A DNA stretch of 64,000 bases from Salminus brasiliensis (taxonomy: Eukaryota > Chordata > Actinopteri > Characiformes > Bryconidae), in assembly GCF_030463535.1 (NCBI RefSeq), contig NC_132893.1:15905771-15969770 (forward strand), given 5' to 3'. The notes beneath the pieces were generated by a model. That model made no database searches. It was not told the origin of the DNA and was given only the letters and a program-made list of their open reading frames with translations. The position numbers and the translations under genes were made by a program. Shown here in pieces: positions 11,266-22,611 of the stretch. Numbering within the stretch: the stretch's first letter is position 1; each line of letters opens with the position of its first letter.

Positions 11266-11466
11266 CAGTGAGGAAAATAAGTATTTGAACACCCTGCGAC
11301 TTTGCAAGTTCTCCCACTTAGAAATCATGGAGGGGTCTGAAATGTTCATCTTAGGTGCATGTCCACTGTGAGAGACATAATCTAAAAAAGAAAATCCGGA
11401 AATCACAAAGTATGATGTTTTTAATCATTTATTTGTGTGTTACTGCTGCAAATAAGTATTTGAACA
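11266..11466 (+). repeat. Tc1 left terminal inverted repeat
   Basis: Starts CAGTGAGGAAAATAAGTATT and ends with the internal direct repeat AAATAAGTATTTGAACA. Its reverse complement is found at 12673-12871 with few mismatches. It is a transposase binding region by analogy with IR/DR Tc1 elements. Confidence 0.9.
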
Positions 11467-11482
11467 TCTGTGAAAATCAATG

Positions 11483-12505
11483 TTAATATTTGGTACAGTA
11501 GCCTTTGTTTGCAATTACAGAGGTCAAACGTTTCCTGTAGTTTTTCACCAGGTTTGCACACACTGCAGCAGGGAGTTTGGCCCATTCCTCCACACAGATC
11601 CTCTTCAGATCAGCCAGGTTTTCAGGCTGTCGCTGAGAAACACGGAGTTTGAGCTCCCTCCAAAGATTTTCTATAGGGTTTAGGTCTGGAGACTGGCTAG
11701 GCCACTCCAGAACCTTAATATGCTTCTTATGGAGCCACTCCATGGTTATCCTGGCTGTGTGCTTTGAGTCATTGTCATGTTGAAAGATCCAGCCACAACC
11801 CATCTTCAGTGCTCTAACTGAGGGAAGGAGGTTGTTCCCGAAAAACTTGCAATACATGGCCCTGGTCATCCTCTCCTTAATACAGTGCAGTTGTCCTGTC
11901 CCATGTGCAGGAAAACACCCCCAAAGCATGATGCTTCCACCCCCATGCTTCAGAGTAGGGATGGTGTTTTTGGGATGGTACTCATCATTCTTCGTCCTCC
12001 AAACACGGCGAGTGGAATTAAGACCAAAAAGTTCTATTTTGGTCTCATCTGACCACAGAACTATCTCCCATGATTCCTCTGGATCATTCAAATGGTCATG
12101 GCCAAACTTAAGACGGACCTGGATGTGTGCTGATTTAAGCAGGGGAACCTTCCGTGCCATGCATGACTTTAAACCATGATGTCTTAGTGTATTAACCACA
12201 GTAACCTTGGAAACAGTGGTGCTAGCTCTCTTCAGGCCATTGACCAGCTCCTCCCGTGTAGTTCTGGGCGGATTCCACACCTTTCTTAGGATCATTGATA
12301 CGCCACGAGGTGAGATCTTGCATGGAGCCCCAGTCCGAGGGAGATTGACAGTCATGTTTAGCTTCTTCCATTTTCTAATAATTGCTCCAACAGTTGATCT
12401 TTTTTCACCAAGCTGCTTGACAATTGCCCCGTAGCCCTTTACAGCCTTGTGGAGGTCTACAATTTTGTCTCTGGTGTCTTTGGACAGCTCTTTGGTCTTA
12501 GCCAT
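11483..12505 (-). CDS. Tc1-like transposase, DD34E, apparently intact
   Basis: 340 residues from the ATG at 12505 ([12 protein letters not shown]), the usual length of Tc1 transposases. An in-frame ATG 18 codons earlier is less likely because the family starts at MAKTK or similar. N-terminal paired-like helix-turn-helix DNA-binding segment (about residues 8-110), then the DDE catalytic core: first Asp in VLWSDETK, second in QHDNDSKH, and Glu in PIENLW. 34 residues separate the second Asp from the Glu, which matches the DD34E rule. No stop or frameshift was seen. It performs cut-and-paste transposition at TA sites. The C-terminal [12 protein letters not shown] and [11 protein letters not shown] phrases are also family-typical. 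Confidence 0.93.
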   Translation of the reverse strand: MAKTKELSKDTRDKIVDLHKAVKGYGAIVKQLGEKRSTVGAIIRKWKKLNMTVNLPRTGAPCKISPRGVSMILRKVWNPPRTTREELVNGLKRASTTVSKVTVVNTLRHHGLKSCMARKVPLLKSAHIQVRLKFGHDHLNDPEESWEIVLWSDETKIELFGLNSTRRVWRTKNDEYHPKNTIPTLKHGGGSIMLWGCFPAHGTGQLHCIKERMTRAMYCKFFGNNLLPSVRALKMGCGWIFQHDNDSKHTARITMEWLHKKHIKVLEWPSQSPDLNPIENLWRELKLRVSQRQPENLADLKRICVEEWAKLPAAVCANLVKNYRKRLTSVIANKGYCTKY

Positions 12506-12672
12506 GTTAGTAGTTGGAGTCTTACTGATTGTGTGGGGTGGACAGGTGTCTGTATGCAACTAGCGACCTCAAACAGGTGCTTCTAATTTAGAATTATAAG
12601 TGGAGTGGAGGTGGACTTTTTAGAGGCGGACTTACAGGTCTTTGAGGGCCAGAATTTTTGCTGATTGGCAGG

Positions 12673-12871
12673 TGTTCAAATACTTATTTGCAGCAGTAAC
12701 ACACAAATAAATTATTTAAAAATCATACATTGTGATTTCCGGATTTTTTTTTTAGATTATGTCTCTCACAGTGGACATGTACCTAAGATGAAAATTTCAG
12801 ACCCCTCCATGATTTCTAAGTGGGAGAACTTGCAAAGTTGCAGGGTGTTCAAATAATTATTTTCCTCACTG
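12673..12871 (-). repeat. Tc1 right terminal inverted repeat
   Basis: Reverse complement of the left arm. The outermost bases read ATTTTCCTCACTG followed by the TA target duplication. Confidence 0.9.
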
Positions 12872-13135
12872 TACGTAATATTGCCAAATTGGGTCATATA
12901 CACTCGTTAAATGATGCTGAGAAGCTGGTGCATGCATTTATAATTTCAAGATTGGATTACTGCAATGCCCTTCTGGTTGGGGGTTCTTGCAAACCATTAA
13001 AAAATGCAGCTGCTAGAGTGCTCACTAGGGCTAAAATATTTGACCCTCATAATTCACTTAACGGTTTGTCCCCACAGTATCCCCCAGGATCCCTAAAACC
13101 CATCGCATCTCTCTGAACTCTGTGTTCAAATCTAA
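12872..13135 (+). mobile_element. L2-type LINE fragment, 3' piece after the Tc1 insertion
   Basis: Encodes RNIAKLGHIHSLNDAEKLVH followed by AFIISRLDYCNALL and LKNAAARVLTRAK, the conserved C-terminal part of L2 reverse transcriptases, in the same frame as the 5' piece. The same phrase occurs in the L2 copy at 29.7-30.3 kb. Degenerate after about 13050. Confidence 0.75.
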
Positions 13136-13232
13136 ACGTAGCACAAAAAGTAAGAACATTTTGTTTGGTAGATTATTTCTTTGTTGTAACAATGCTTCTT
13201 GGCAATGAATCTCCAGGCTGATGAGGCGGACT

Positions 13233-14440
13233 ACAGTCAAGTCAAGTCAAGTCCGATTTATTTGTATAGCACTTCTTTACAACTGTTGTCATCACAAAGC
13301 AGCTTTACATAAATAGTAATTAATAAAAGACAGAGACAAAGAAAAAAGAAGAAAATAACATAAAACATGATGGATCAAAGACCCCCCCCCCCCCCCCCCC
13401 CCCCAGTGAGCAAGCCACAGTTCAACAGTGGCAAGGAAACACTCCCTCAGAGCTGGAGGAAGAAACCTTGGAAGGAACCAAGACTCACAAGGGGGACCCA
13501 TCCTCCTCTGGTCAGAACTATTTAAACATTAATGATAAAAATTACCAAACCAGATACAACAGACATTTTATTTAGGTTTTAACATGGTCATTAAACAGGT
13601 AGCAGTGGTAGACAGGTAAGCCGCTGGTCTGCTATGGATGGTGGTGGGTGGGGCCCTGCTGGTTGGACTGGTAGGTGGCAGCTGGTTTGACGCAGGTAGA
13701 GGGGACCTCAGCGGGCAATCTTCTTGCAGGTCGGGCTGGGTGGCCATTTACTCTGAGAAGGTAAAAAGAGAGAGTTAGTTCTGAGAGGAATTTTTTGGAG
13801 AGCAGAGAATGTTGAGCAGTATCAGAGTGTGTCTGACGACTCCGGCAGGACTGACTAGAACAGCCTAATTAAAATAAGAGAGCCAGAAGCTCGGGAGCAC
13901 CCTGAGAACACCAGCATCTATCTGCTCCACCGTCAACCTGAGTGATCGTGTGTAAGCAGCGAGACGACAGCTCCAGCATCTCGGTGTACTACAATTCCCT
14001 GGGTCCGCGAACCCCTGGACCTGCAACCTTTATCTAAGGAACATTAATTACCAAAAGCTAAACTAAACATATGAGTTTTCAGCTTAAATTTAAAGATTGA
14101 GACTGTGTCTGAGTCCCGAACATTATCTGGAAGGTTATTCCAGAGTTGGGGCTCTTCCCCCTGCTGAGGTTTTCTGAATTTTGGGAACGATTAAGAGTCC
14201 AGCACCCTGAGATCTAAGTAGTCTTGATGGTTCGTAATATGTAATAAGATCCCGCAGGTACTCAGGAGCAAGGCCATGTAGGGCTTTATATGTTAATAAA
14301 AGAATTTTGTATTCAATACGGAATTTAACTGGGAGCCAATGAAGTGCTGACAGAGCTGTATAAAGGCTGTCCTACTAATATTGGCTATATGTTGCTCAAA
14401 TGATAAATCTGAGTCGAATATGACGCCAAGATTTTTAGCT
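13233..14440 (-). mobile_element. L2 LINE 3' end (RT C-terminus plus 3' UTR), minus strand
   Basis: Begins with the (AGTCA)n tail at 13233 and the L2 terminal block (AAAGCAGCTTTACAT), followed by the L2 3' UTR and, at 14040-14440, the reverse complement of the RT C-terminal coding part (matching the plus copy at 29.96-30.28 kb). It has frame breaks and is truncated near 14440, where another LINE begins. Confidence 0.8.
13382..13404. repeat. 23-nt homopolymer C tract
   Basis: An uninterrupted run of 23 C on the plus strand (G on the minus strand), inside the L2 3' UTR copy. Neighbouring L2 copies have only a few C at the matching place (for example 55446-55449). Confidence 0.9.
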
Positions 14441-14454
14441 GCTAAGATTTTTAG

Positions 14455-15265
14455 CTGCTAAGTAAGGTGAGGAGGTTAGCTTCCTGTCACACTGATGCCA
14501 GGAAAACAACCTTTCTCTTAACATCAGGAAGACTAAGGAGCTGGTAGTCGACTTCAGGAAACAGGAGACAGTGCACACCCCTATCTCCATCAATGGAGCC
14601 ATGAGCTGGAGATTTCTGAGATCTGTGGATAGGGTCAGCAGCTTCAAGTTCCTTGGTGTTCACATTACTGAGGAACTTACATAGACAGTACACACCACAT
14701 GGGTGGCAAAGAAGGCACAACAGTGCCTCTTTTACTTCAGTCAGCTGAGGAGTTTTGGTGTTAACCCCCGCATCCTCAGGACATTCTACACCTGTGAAGA
14801 GTATTCTGACTTGCTATATCCCCACCTAGTATGGAACCTGCACCACTCTTGAGTGGAAAGTTCTGTAGGGGGTGGTGCGCACAGCCCAGCGCATCATCAG
14901 GGTTCAGCTTCCAAACCTTCTAGATTTATACACTAGCCACTGTTTGATGAAGTCATGGAGGATTATTAAGGACTCCTTCCACCAAAGCCACTGCCTGTTC
15001 TCAAGCTGCCCAGTGGCAGGAGGTACAGAAGAATATAGAAACATGTACAGAAGACCAGAACCAGTTGGTTAAGAGACAGCTTCTATCCTCAAGCTTCTAT
15101 CCACAGTCCACAATCTCATTTGTATCATTACTTCTCCTACCTATGCAAACACACTCTGCACCCTGCACCTACTACGAGAAGTCCTGGAGCACCTATGCTG
15201 TCACACAACACCCACAGAGACTTCTCCCCACCCACAGCACACCCATTCAGTACCTTTTTAGTGAA
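14455..15265 (+). mobile_element. LINE fragment (jockey-superfamily L2/Rex1-like), RT C-terminus and 3' end
   Basis: Plus-strand phrases LSLNIRKTKELVVDFRK and FKFLGVHIT are the reverse transcriptase palm-end motifs of a common fish LINE. Downstream follow the conserved RT tail and a 3' UTR that parallels 49.75-50.13 kb (CACTCTGCACCCTGCA and CACACAACACCCACA). Several frame breaks; dead. Confidence 0.7.
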
Positions 15266-15269
15266 AAGC

Positions 15270-16300
15270 TAAAATACTGTTCACTTCCAAGACTATTATT
15301 CTTTATATCATCACTCTCATGCAAAACATCATATCCTCAAAAGGCAAAAACAGGAGAAATCAATGAAGAATTAGATATCATTTTGGAGCATTTATGTTCG
15401 CGAAAGTCAAAAAAAAACTAGAACTACTGAATGAGGAAATACTACAATACTAAAATGATATCACAGTCTAATGCCATACAATGTTTCCTTTACTTTCTGT
15501 CACCTTATTAATACAGCAGTCACTGTTGTGCAATCCTTGTAGTTCCGAAATAGGAAATTAGGAAACAATATATTTATATTGTCATATATAAGCAGGTGGT
15601 TAGATAATGACAGCCTTGGCCATTATTTGCCCATGAGTAGGAACCTTCATGTCCGGCAATTTTTGCTTTTATTGGAAAATCAATAGTGGCACATATGTGT
15701 GTTTATCAGCTTAATGAGCCATCATGTCAAATTTGACAGTTTCTTTTTTAGGCTAGCCCCTTTATCCTGGAGCCTGTGGGTGGAGGTTTATGATAAGCAT
15801 ATTACCATCTATTGTTTGCAGTCCGTGGTAATATTGTACTTGTAGCTGCAAAATCAAATCAGCATTGACTGTAATTTCTATACTCACATCATTGCTCCCA
15901 TAGCTCAAGGAAATTATGGATGGAATTTGGGTGTTTGTAAGAGAGTGTGAACAGTATATATATGTCATGTCTTAAGAGGGCCACTACTAAAGATATGGTG
16001 AAATAGGCAATGCTCGAGGTAGTAATGGTTTTGCTTTTATGAATTAGCCATCAATAGATGAATGGGAGAGAATATTAATAAGTGAAATACTTGAACAAAC
16101 ATGTTTATGTACATTTACTTTATTTGTGATGTGTAATGTGATGTGTGTTTCATGACAATAACTGAAATGTCAAGGCCCCAGTATGGAAACTTAAATTTCT
16201 AACTATAGCTAATTTTATGAAACATACAGACTACCTAACTAATTGGCTATTAGCTTAAGGTTTAGTTACATTATCCTCGTTAACTTGCCAGTTATTCATG
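15270..16300. other. Intergenic, nothing recognised
   Basis: AT-rich sequence without a recognisable coding frame, repeat tail or RNA gene. An open frame of 68 codons on the minus strand (15762-15968) has no familiar motif. Confidence 0.4.
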
Positions 16301-16301
16301 A

Positions 16302-16462
16302 CTGTGTGTCACGCCCGCGCCGCTGCGCCCGCCCCAGGGGCGGTCCCGGGACACGGCTCACAGGCGATCATGGTTTATTGTTATCAATAAACTCCTCGCT
16401 TTGGTCCATCCCCTGTGAGTGTTCTCCCGTCATTGTCAGACCGAGTGGATCATGACACTGTG
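16302..16462. mobile_element. Solo LTR, 151 bp, with 5-bp target site duplication
   Basis: The element at 16307-16457 starts TGTCACGCCC and ends GGATCATGACA, giving the terminal palindrome TGTCA/TGACA. It is flanked on both sides by CTGTG (16302-16306 and 16458-16462). Inside is an AATAAA polyadenylation signal near 16386 followed by a T/G-rich stretch, so the plus strand is the likely sense. It is GC-rich compared with the surroundings. No internal retroelement DNA remains; recombination between two LTRs, or a very short LTR family, would explain this. Confidence 0.7.
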
Positions 16463-18000
16463 TTAGCGAATTCATGTTAAATGCTAGATGCATGTTTTAT
16501 TCTGTGTAGCTGTGAGTTCTGGTGTGAGTTCTGGTGTGAATGTTGTAGCCCAGCAATGTTGTTGAAGGAAGAGGGCCTTTGGTTGATTTCTGTTTTTGTA
16601 TTTTGGCCCAAGCCTGGCATGTCATAAGTGGCTCACTAATGAAGTTAACGGGCAACCCTCACTATTTAAAGGGTGAAAAGCCTCAGTCCTGCCTGACTGG
16701 AAACAGGATACTGGAACTGGATGCAGCTGATAAAAAAAATAACTTGCAGGAAGGTAAGTTTATTATGTGTTTTCTATTGTCCTTTCTATTATGAATCTGA
16801 ATTGTCATTAGAACAAAACCCAAAGAAAATAATGTATGTAACTGAGAGTAGCAGCATCATTTTCATTTTATACAGCTAGGTCAACTAATGCAAATTAATT
16901 TACATAATGCTTGTTAACTGACCTTAGCTAACTCACTGTCATTATTTTACTGTAAATGAAAAAAATAGCAAAGATACTTTAGGTTCACTTAGTATGCAAT
17001 TGCATTTAGCAAACATTTTAAATAAATGTAAATGAGCAAATAGCATTAGTATGCATTCCCTACTTACTATAATTTTATTTTATAATTGCATTGTAATTGT
17101 TGGAAAATTAAAAACCTCTGAAAGAACAGCTACCCAGCTAATTAAATTACTTTCTTCTAAGTTAAGCTATTAAGTTATCTCGTTTCTAGTAGGAACTTTA
17201 AGACTGATGGAAACAGATGCAGAGCTGAAAGCAAAAATACACACTCTTTGAAAACTAGAATCCTCACCACAAAACTAGATACATGTCTCCAGTTATGGAC
17301 CCTTTACCAATTAAAGCATGACCGGTATAATCGCTGTTCCCATAATAATGTATAATGTAATAAATGTATAAATGTATAATATCCTCCAGGTAATAAACAT
17401 GCCAGTGATATCCTCTACTGCACCAAAGTGAGCCTGACAATTTTGCCAAAACAAATAATTTACAAATAATTACTATTTTTACAGACTTTTTTTTAAAATA
17501 AGCCCTACTATATAATTTTTTTCAGTGTTGGAATAACTGTCTCTGCTGTCCAAGGAAGGCTTTCTACTAGATTTTGGGGCATTGGTGTGAGGATTTGATT
17601 ATATTCAGCAACCAGAGTGTTAATAAGGACAGAAATGTGCATGTGCATTGTTTAAGAAAGACACATTTTAAACTACTCCTAGAATTTACAACCTATCATC
17701 TCAACATTTGTCTTAACTCTACAAGTAGAGTGTCTAGGTGAATAATTATCAAAACCCAGAGTATGTACAACATGTCAATCAATCCATCTAGGTGGAGGTT
17801 CAAAAATGATTTAAGTAATAACTCATAATAACATAACCAAACTTTTTTCAACTGGGACCAAATTTGAGAATCATATATGTGTGACTCTGAGACTCAAAGT
17901 ACTTTCACCATTTCAAAATACATACATATAGCATTTTCAGTAGATCTATTTCTCTACAATGTGCACACAATCTCACATGTTCATTTATACAGTAAATATC
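16463..18000. other. Intergenic; possible cryptic promoter and splice donor near 16660-16760
   Basis: No protein gene seen. At 16661-16669 the plus strand has CTATTTAAAG (TATA-like), and about 90 nt later CAGGAAGGTAAGT, a consensus splice donor (GT at 16754-16755). This could be the first exon of a non-coding transcript or chance. The rest is AT-rich and featureless. Confidence 0.3.
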
Positions 18001-18002
18001 AA

Positions 18003-19670
18003 TATTGCTAATATTGCTAATGACATCACGCCTCCAGCACGCTCCAGCCAGACTGACGTCCCTTGATCTGCTGGTCCCTCTTCGTACGTGGTTTTGCTGC
18101 CACTCGGCTGTTTCTGCTGGGTCTGTGCAGCCTGTGTCTGCTGCTGTCTCTTCTGCTTGTCTGCCTGCACCTTCTGTTTTCTCTCACCTCTCTCCTCCTC
18201 TCCCCGTTGCTGCTTCTGCTGGCGCTGTTCTCTATGCTCCTTCACTTCCCCTTCCTCAAACGTCCCCTCTCCCCCTCCCTCAATCGTCCTTCCCTCTGCT
18301 TTACTCTTCCCTCCTCCCTCCCTAATCGTCCTTGTGCCCCTTCCTGCAATTGTCCAATTGCTCCTCCTTTTACCCTCTCCACTGCTCCTCTGGCCACCCC
18401 ACCTGCTTCAATCCTCCTCTCGTCTAGACTGCCTTGAGGCAGCGCATCCTCCAAGGTGCGGCCGTTGCTCTTTCCTCCTTGCTGCTCCGTCTGCAGGTTC
18501 TCCCACTCCACGCACTGTTGATGCGGGTGATGTGTTGTTCACTCTGCATTCGTCTCACTTTCGCACCTCTAAATTTCTCTTCATTCTTGAATTTGCCCTC
18601 GCCTTTTCTATTTTCCCGAGATGTCCTGTGCTCACCTTCCCTTCTCATTGCCAGGGATTAGACGATTATCCGGCCACCATTCTGGATCTGGCTGTTCGTT
18701 TAGGCAGGACTGTTTTTTTTACAAGTACCATCAGTTCTTCTCTGCGAGAGCCGCGGCCCGACTCCAGCAGTGGAATCTCCCCATGTACTGGGGTGCCCTG
18801 GGCTTGGAGCTCTACTACTGGGTCTTTGCTGGCCACACCATGAGACTTCTCCTGTGAGGCTTGTGGCTGCCCCACCCATCCTGGTTCTTCCTGCTCCCTC
18901 ATTGACTCTTCCTCTTCCGCAGCTGGACCCACTACCCGACTGTCCTCCTCCAATGCTCGCGATAGCCACAGGCATCTTGTGTATTTCCTGGACGGCCAGA
19001 TGGTCTGCAATAACTTCAACTTCAAGTCGGCTGTTTCGCATCCTCTTGCAGGCTGCACCACATCTGCTCATATTGTGGTCAGGCGCTCTCTCGCTCCTCC
19101 TGCCCTCTGCGCCCCCCAACGTTTGGCGGTAGCTGACTGCTCCGGTTTCTCTCCACTCCTGTTAATGTGCCTGCCCTGGTTACTGATCTGGCAGACCATC
19201 CTGATGCGTCCTTTGCCTGTTACCTTCTGGATGGTCCTCTTTTTCGGGTTCTCCCCTGGCCTCGTTGCGTTACCTGCTTCCTCGCTCTCATGTCGCAATA
19301 TTCTCTCTGCCTGATGTTATCTCGTCACTTTTGGCGAAGGAAGTTTTTGAGGGTTTCATGATTGCCCCCCTCCTTTTCATCCAATCAGTCAAGCGTGGTT
19401 CACACTTTGCAAAATTAAGTTATGTAATAACTTAAATTTTGGAGAAGGACCGCACCCCAACTCCTCCTCTTCATTACTACGCACTATATAGCTGCTCCTC
19501 TCCCCTCTCCTTCTCGTGACAAAAATTTACACTACTCCACTTCCCCTACTCCTCCAGATGGTCTAATTTTATCCATCCTCTGCCCGGCAAGGGGGGTCTG
19601 GCTTCGGGTCCCATTAGCTCGAAGCCCCCCAGAACTTAAGTTCTCCTCCTTGTGGTCCGCACTTTACAAA
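18003..19670 (+). mobile_element. Ngaro-like (DIRS order) tyrosine-recombinase retroelement, copy A, internally deleted
   Basis: The plus strand has a pyrimidine-rich gag region (18060-18660), then gag phrases FYKYHQFFSARAAARLQQWN and YWGAL, a CCHC-like knuckle (HICSYCGQ, about 19063), and a start-of-RT type phrase (ALVTDLADHPDAS, about 19170) across frame changes. Direct-repeat units follow: the end of B1 (about 19385-19415), A2 (19416-19534) and B2 (19597-19668), matching copy B at 45.9-48.3 kb. No reverse transcriptase core, RNase H or tyrosine recombinase remains. The 5' A1 unit is absent, so the copy is also 5'-truncated. Confidence 0.6.
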
Positions 19671-19699
19671 TTGGCTAAAAACTTAAGGTTGCCACTAAT

Positions 19700-20640
19700 G
19701 TCAGACGATGTGCTATCTGCATTCAGGACTGCCAGGGTGATTCTGATCCTGAAGAAGCCCACACTTGATCCTGTGGTCTTCAGTGGCTCCCATGGCTTCT
19801 CTTATCATTGATATGCTGATCATACTCAACCAATGCTTTTCCTTCCCACCTTTAGAGATCCAGGTCTCCAGTCGCATCTCAGCATGTCTGGCTGACATTT
19901 CCTCATAGATGGCAGCACACTACCTGAAGCTCAATCCAGACTAAACTGAGCTGCTGTTCTTCCCTGGAATGAGTGGGCCTCACCATGACCTTGCCATCAC
20001 ATTTGAAAACTCCCTGCTAGTTCTGTCTGAAAGTGCAAGAAGCCTTGGAGTGATCCTGGATTACCAGTTAACATTCTCAACTCATATTGTAAACCTAACT
20101 CGGTTATGCTGGTTTATCCTCCACAATATTCAGAGGATACGTCCCTTTCTTACCCAGGAGGCCACACAGGTACTGGTTCAGGCTCTGGTCATTTCTAGGC
20201 TTGACTACTGCAACCTTATTGAATATAGAATATAAGGCCGGTCTCGGTCTGTACCTCAAGCCCTTTGCGCTTCAAGTACAGCCCATCTTGACCCGTCATC
20301 CATCTGTCCTGGCACCCACTTTTCTCTGTCCTGGCACCCAAGCGGTGTAACGAACAGTCTTCCAATGCAGACTGAAGACTCATCTTTTTATATTGAACTT
20401 AAATGAGGACTGAGATATGTATTACACAGAGTATTGCACTTATGTTTTTCTCTATAGGCATGATTGTGTATCTTTCTCTCTAGTTAGCAACACTGGCTTT
20501 TGTTTCTGGCAGTGTCTGGATTCATGCATAGTTTGGACTCTAAACTATTTTGTTCTGGCTAAGATTTATTCCCATAATGGACATCAAAGCACTTTGGTAA
20601 GTTGCTCTGGATAAGAGAAACTGCTAAATGCTGTAAACTT
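19700..20640 (+). mobile_element. LINE fragment (L2 clade) with a 3' tail shared with a SINE
   Basis: Plus-strand phrases YLKLNPD, ARSLGVILDYQLTFSTHI and RPFLTQEATQVLVQALVISR are the C-terminal RT region of a common fish LINE. The 3' end (20590-20635: TTGCTCTGGATAAGAG, then CTGCTAAATG) is the same tail found at the end of the tRNA-derived SINE at 48.33-48.58 kb. Deletions and stops interrupt the frame after LDYCN. Confidence 0.72.
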
Positions 20641-20859
20641 AAACTTAGAGTCTAAACCTAAAACTTAAGCTTAATGACTATGGCTCCCAGTGAACAGCTC
20701 GGCCGACAGCCACTCCGAGCCCGCTGGTCACTAGGTATAGTCGTCAAGCTCTTGGTGGAGGCCCAGAGGACAACCTACACCATTACTTGCTGTTCTATAC
20801 TTAACATAGTCAGGAAATGACAAAACAAAATTCTCAGATCAGATCAGGGGCAGGAGAGT

Positions 20860-21420
20860 CTAAGAATGGGCAGAGATTAAACAGGCTAAGCATGCATATG
20901 GTTAGTCCATATGTAATTAGAATACATATGGCTCAAAGTCATTGACCATCCCAATAAATAAAAGCAGAGAAAGCCACCACTTCTGTAGAGGGAGCCATGT
21001 GTGACAGCCTCTACAATACCATTAGAAATATTATTGTGGTACAGTCAAGAAAGAAAATGTTTCCAGATTATAGACAGTAAAAAAAAGAATTGTAATTAGA
21101 AATGTGTATTCATTTATCACTTGACTTTTTGTTTTTTGTTATTTTGATTGTCATGTGTTTATTTAACTTGCAACCAAGTCTATAGATGAAGATATAGGTT
21201 ATTACAAAAACCTGAATAACAACCATGGAAATTTAAAACACTATATGAATACAAATATTTTTGGAAATTGATGTGCACACACATTTATTTAATTTTTATT
21301 TATTGAATTCCTTTATTTATTGATATACCTAAAGGAAACTACATCCATAGACATATTTTGTAACTACATTGGAGACATTTTGCTTTATGACAACAGGCCA
21401 AATTTACAGTGGTTATCATA
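20860..21420. repeat. Duplicated 3' flank of OR copy 4
   Basis: Shares collinear blocks with the flank of copy 2 (3180-4130) and with 8470-8780 of copy 3: a TTTGTTNTTTTGATTGT region, GATATAGGTNANTACAAAAA, AATTTAAAACA and CCTTTATTT with AAGGAAA. It marks duplication of gene plus flank. No separate gene. Confidence 0.55.
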
Positions 21421-21425
21421 TCAGT

Positions 21426-22415
21426 TTAATTCTTCATTATGCTTTTCACAGGGTCCTCCATAGAGTTTACCTTCATTCGTTTGTAGAGTAGTTTAATAGA
21501 CTGCAATACCTCCTCTGTTTTTAGAGTATATATGAGGGGGTTTAACATAGGTGGAACTGTTTGTGTTAAGACAGAGTTGATTATTCTAATATTTGGATGT
21601 ACAGTTGTTGTAAGAGGAAGAATGTAAACACTTAAGATTGGTAGATAAAACATAGCCACTAATATAAGGTGGGAAGTGCATGTTTTCATAGCTTTGATTC
21701 GCTCACCACCATGTGAGATCTTAAGCAAAGCAAAACCAATACAACCATATGAGACTGCTATTAATAACAATGGAACAAAAATCACAACAACAGAATAAAA
21801 AATGCCCATTGTGCGATTAGGGGAATAATCATTACATGCAAGTCTGTAGATGGGACCATGATCACAGAAATAGCTGTCAACTGTGGTAGATGAACAGAAG
21901 GACAGTCTGGTTATCAGAGCTACAAGAAGAGCAATTATACACACAGTGAAAACCCACATAACCCCAATAATCATTGTCATTGTGGTTTTGGTGACGATAG
22001 CATGATACCGCAGAGGAAAACATATAGCAATTACCCTGTCAAAGGCCAAAGCAAGCAGAGTAAGAGACTGCAGGGTCATAAAGGTAAAAACAAAAAACAT
22101 GCTTACCAGACAGTCTCCATAAGATATGTACTGCTTCTCAAACAGAAACATGTCTGCATACCTCGGGATAAGAGCAGAGCTTCCACACAGATCAGACACA
22201 GCCAAATTGAAGACAGCTATATACTTTGCTGTGTGGAGAGTACGAGCCAGGTAAATAGTGCCCATTATAAAAGAATTACCTAAAACAGTCACAGCATACA
22301 CAAAGCACAGGAATATATAGTAATACTTTGCATTTGGCACATTGTGAAGTCCATTGATATAAAATGTGGAAGGGTAAATAAATGATGCATTGTTAAGGAA
22401 CACCCCAGAAGTCAT
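21426..22415 (-). CDS. Olfactory receptor, copy 4
   Basis: 329 residues, same subfamily motifs: NAS at residue 9, GN in TM1, DRVIAIC, C102/C184, KAMKTCTSH, PPMLNPLIY. The N-terminal loop has GLHNVPNAK where most paralogs have GFYNVP. Just before the ATG the gene strand reads AATCTTTAG, AC, ATG, a splice acceptor (AG at complement of 22418-22419). The leader upstream (ACATTTTATGTAAAA) is shared with copy 1, which lacks the AG. AATAAA on the gene strand is at 21312-21317. Promoter block at 22612-22660. Confidence 0.95.
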   Translation of the reverse strand: MTSGVFLNNASFIYPSTFYINGLHNVPNAKYYYIFLCFVYAVTVLGNSFIMGTIYLARTLHTAKYIAVFNLAVSDLCGSSALIPRYADMFLFEKQYISYGDCLVSMFFVFTFMTLQSLTLLALAFDRVIAICFPLRYHAIVTKTTMTMIIGVMWVFTVCIIALLVALITRLSFCSSTTVDSYFCDHGPIYRLACNDYSPNRTMGIFYSVVVIFVPLLLIAVSYGCIGFALLKISHGGERIKAMKTCTSHLILVAMFYLPILSVYILPLTTTVHPNIRIINSVLTQTVPPMLNPLIYTLKTEEVLQSIKLLYKRMKVNSMEDPVKSIMKN

Positions 22416-22611
22416 GTCTAAAGATTTTACATAAAATGTTAATCCACTTCAAATTAACATATAAATGCAAATAAAAATGGTTCAGAGAAATTTGCAACAA
22501 AAAATAAATTACATTAAAAAGCAAGTAAAACAGAAGTACCAGACAGTAAAACCCACAGCGGATTGATATAGTATCTTCTGATGCTGCAGCAGAACTCAAG
22601 TGGAGATCAAA

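Larger units (their letters stand above)
11266..12871 (-). mobile_element. Complete Tc1/mariner-type DNA transposon
   Basis: About 1606 bp, bounded by TA dinucleotides (11264-11265 and 12872-12873). Terminal inverted repeats of about 200 bp (11266-11466 and 12673-12871) each carry the outer word CAGTGAGGAAAATAA and an inner word AAATAAGTATTTGAACA, the IR/DR type layout of fish Tc1 elements. The arms differ at only a few positions. The single gene between them is intact. It is inserted inside a LINE fragment. Confidence 0.93.

Noticed and set aside
18088-18843. Plus-strand 251-codon frame rich in Ser, Pro and Leu
   Set aside because: It is a by-product of the pyrimidine-rich gag region of the Ngaro-like element; the real gag phrases lie in another frame further on.
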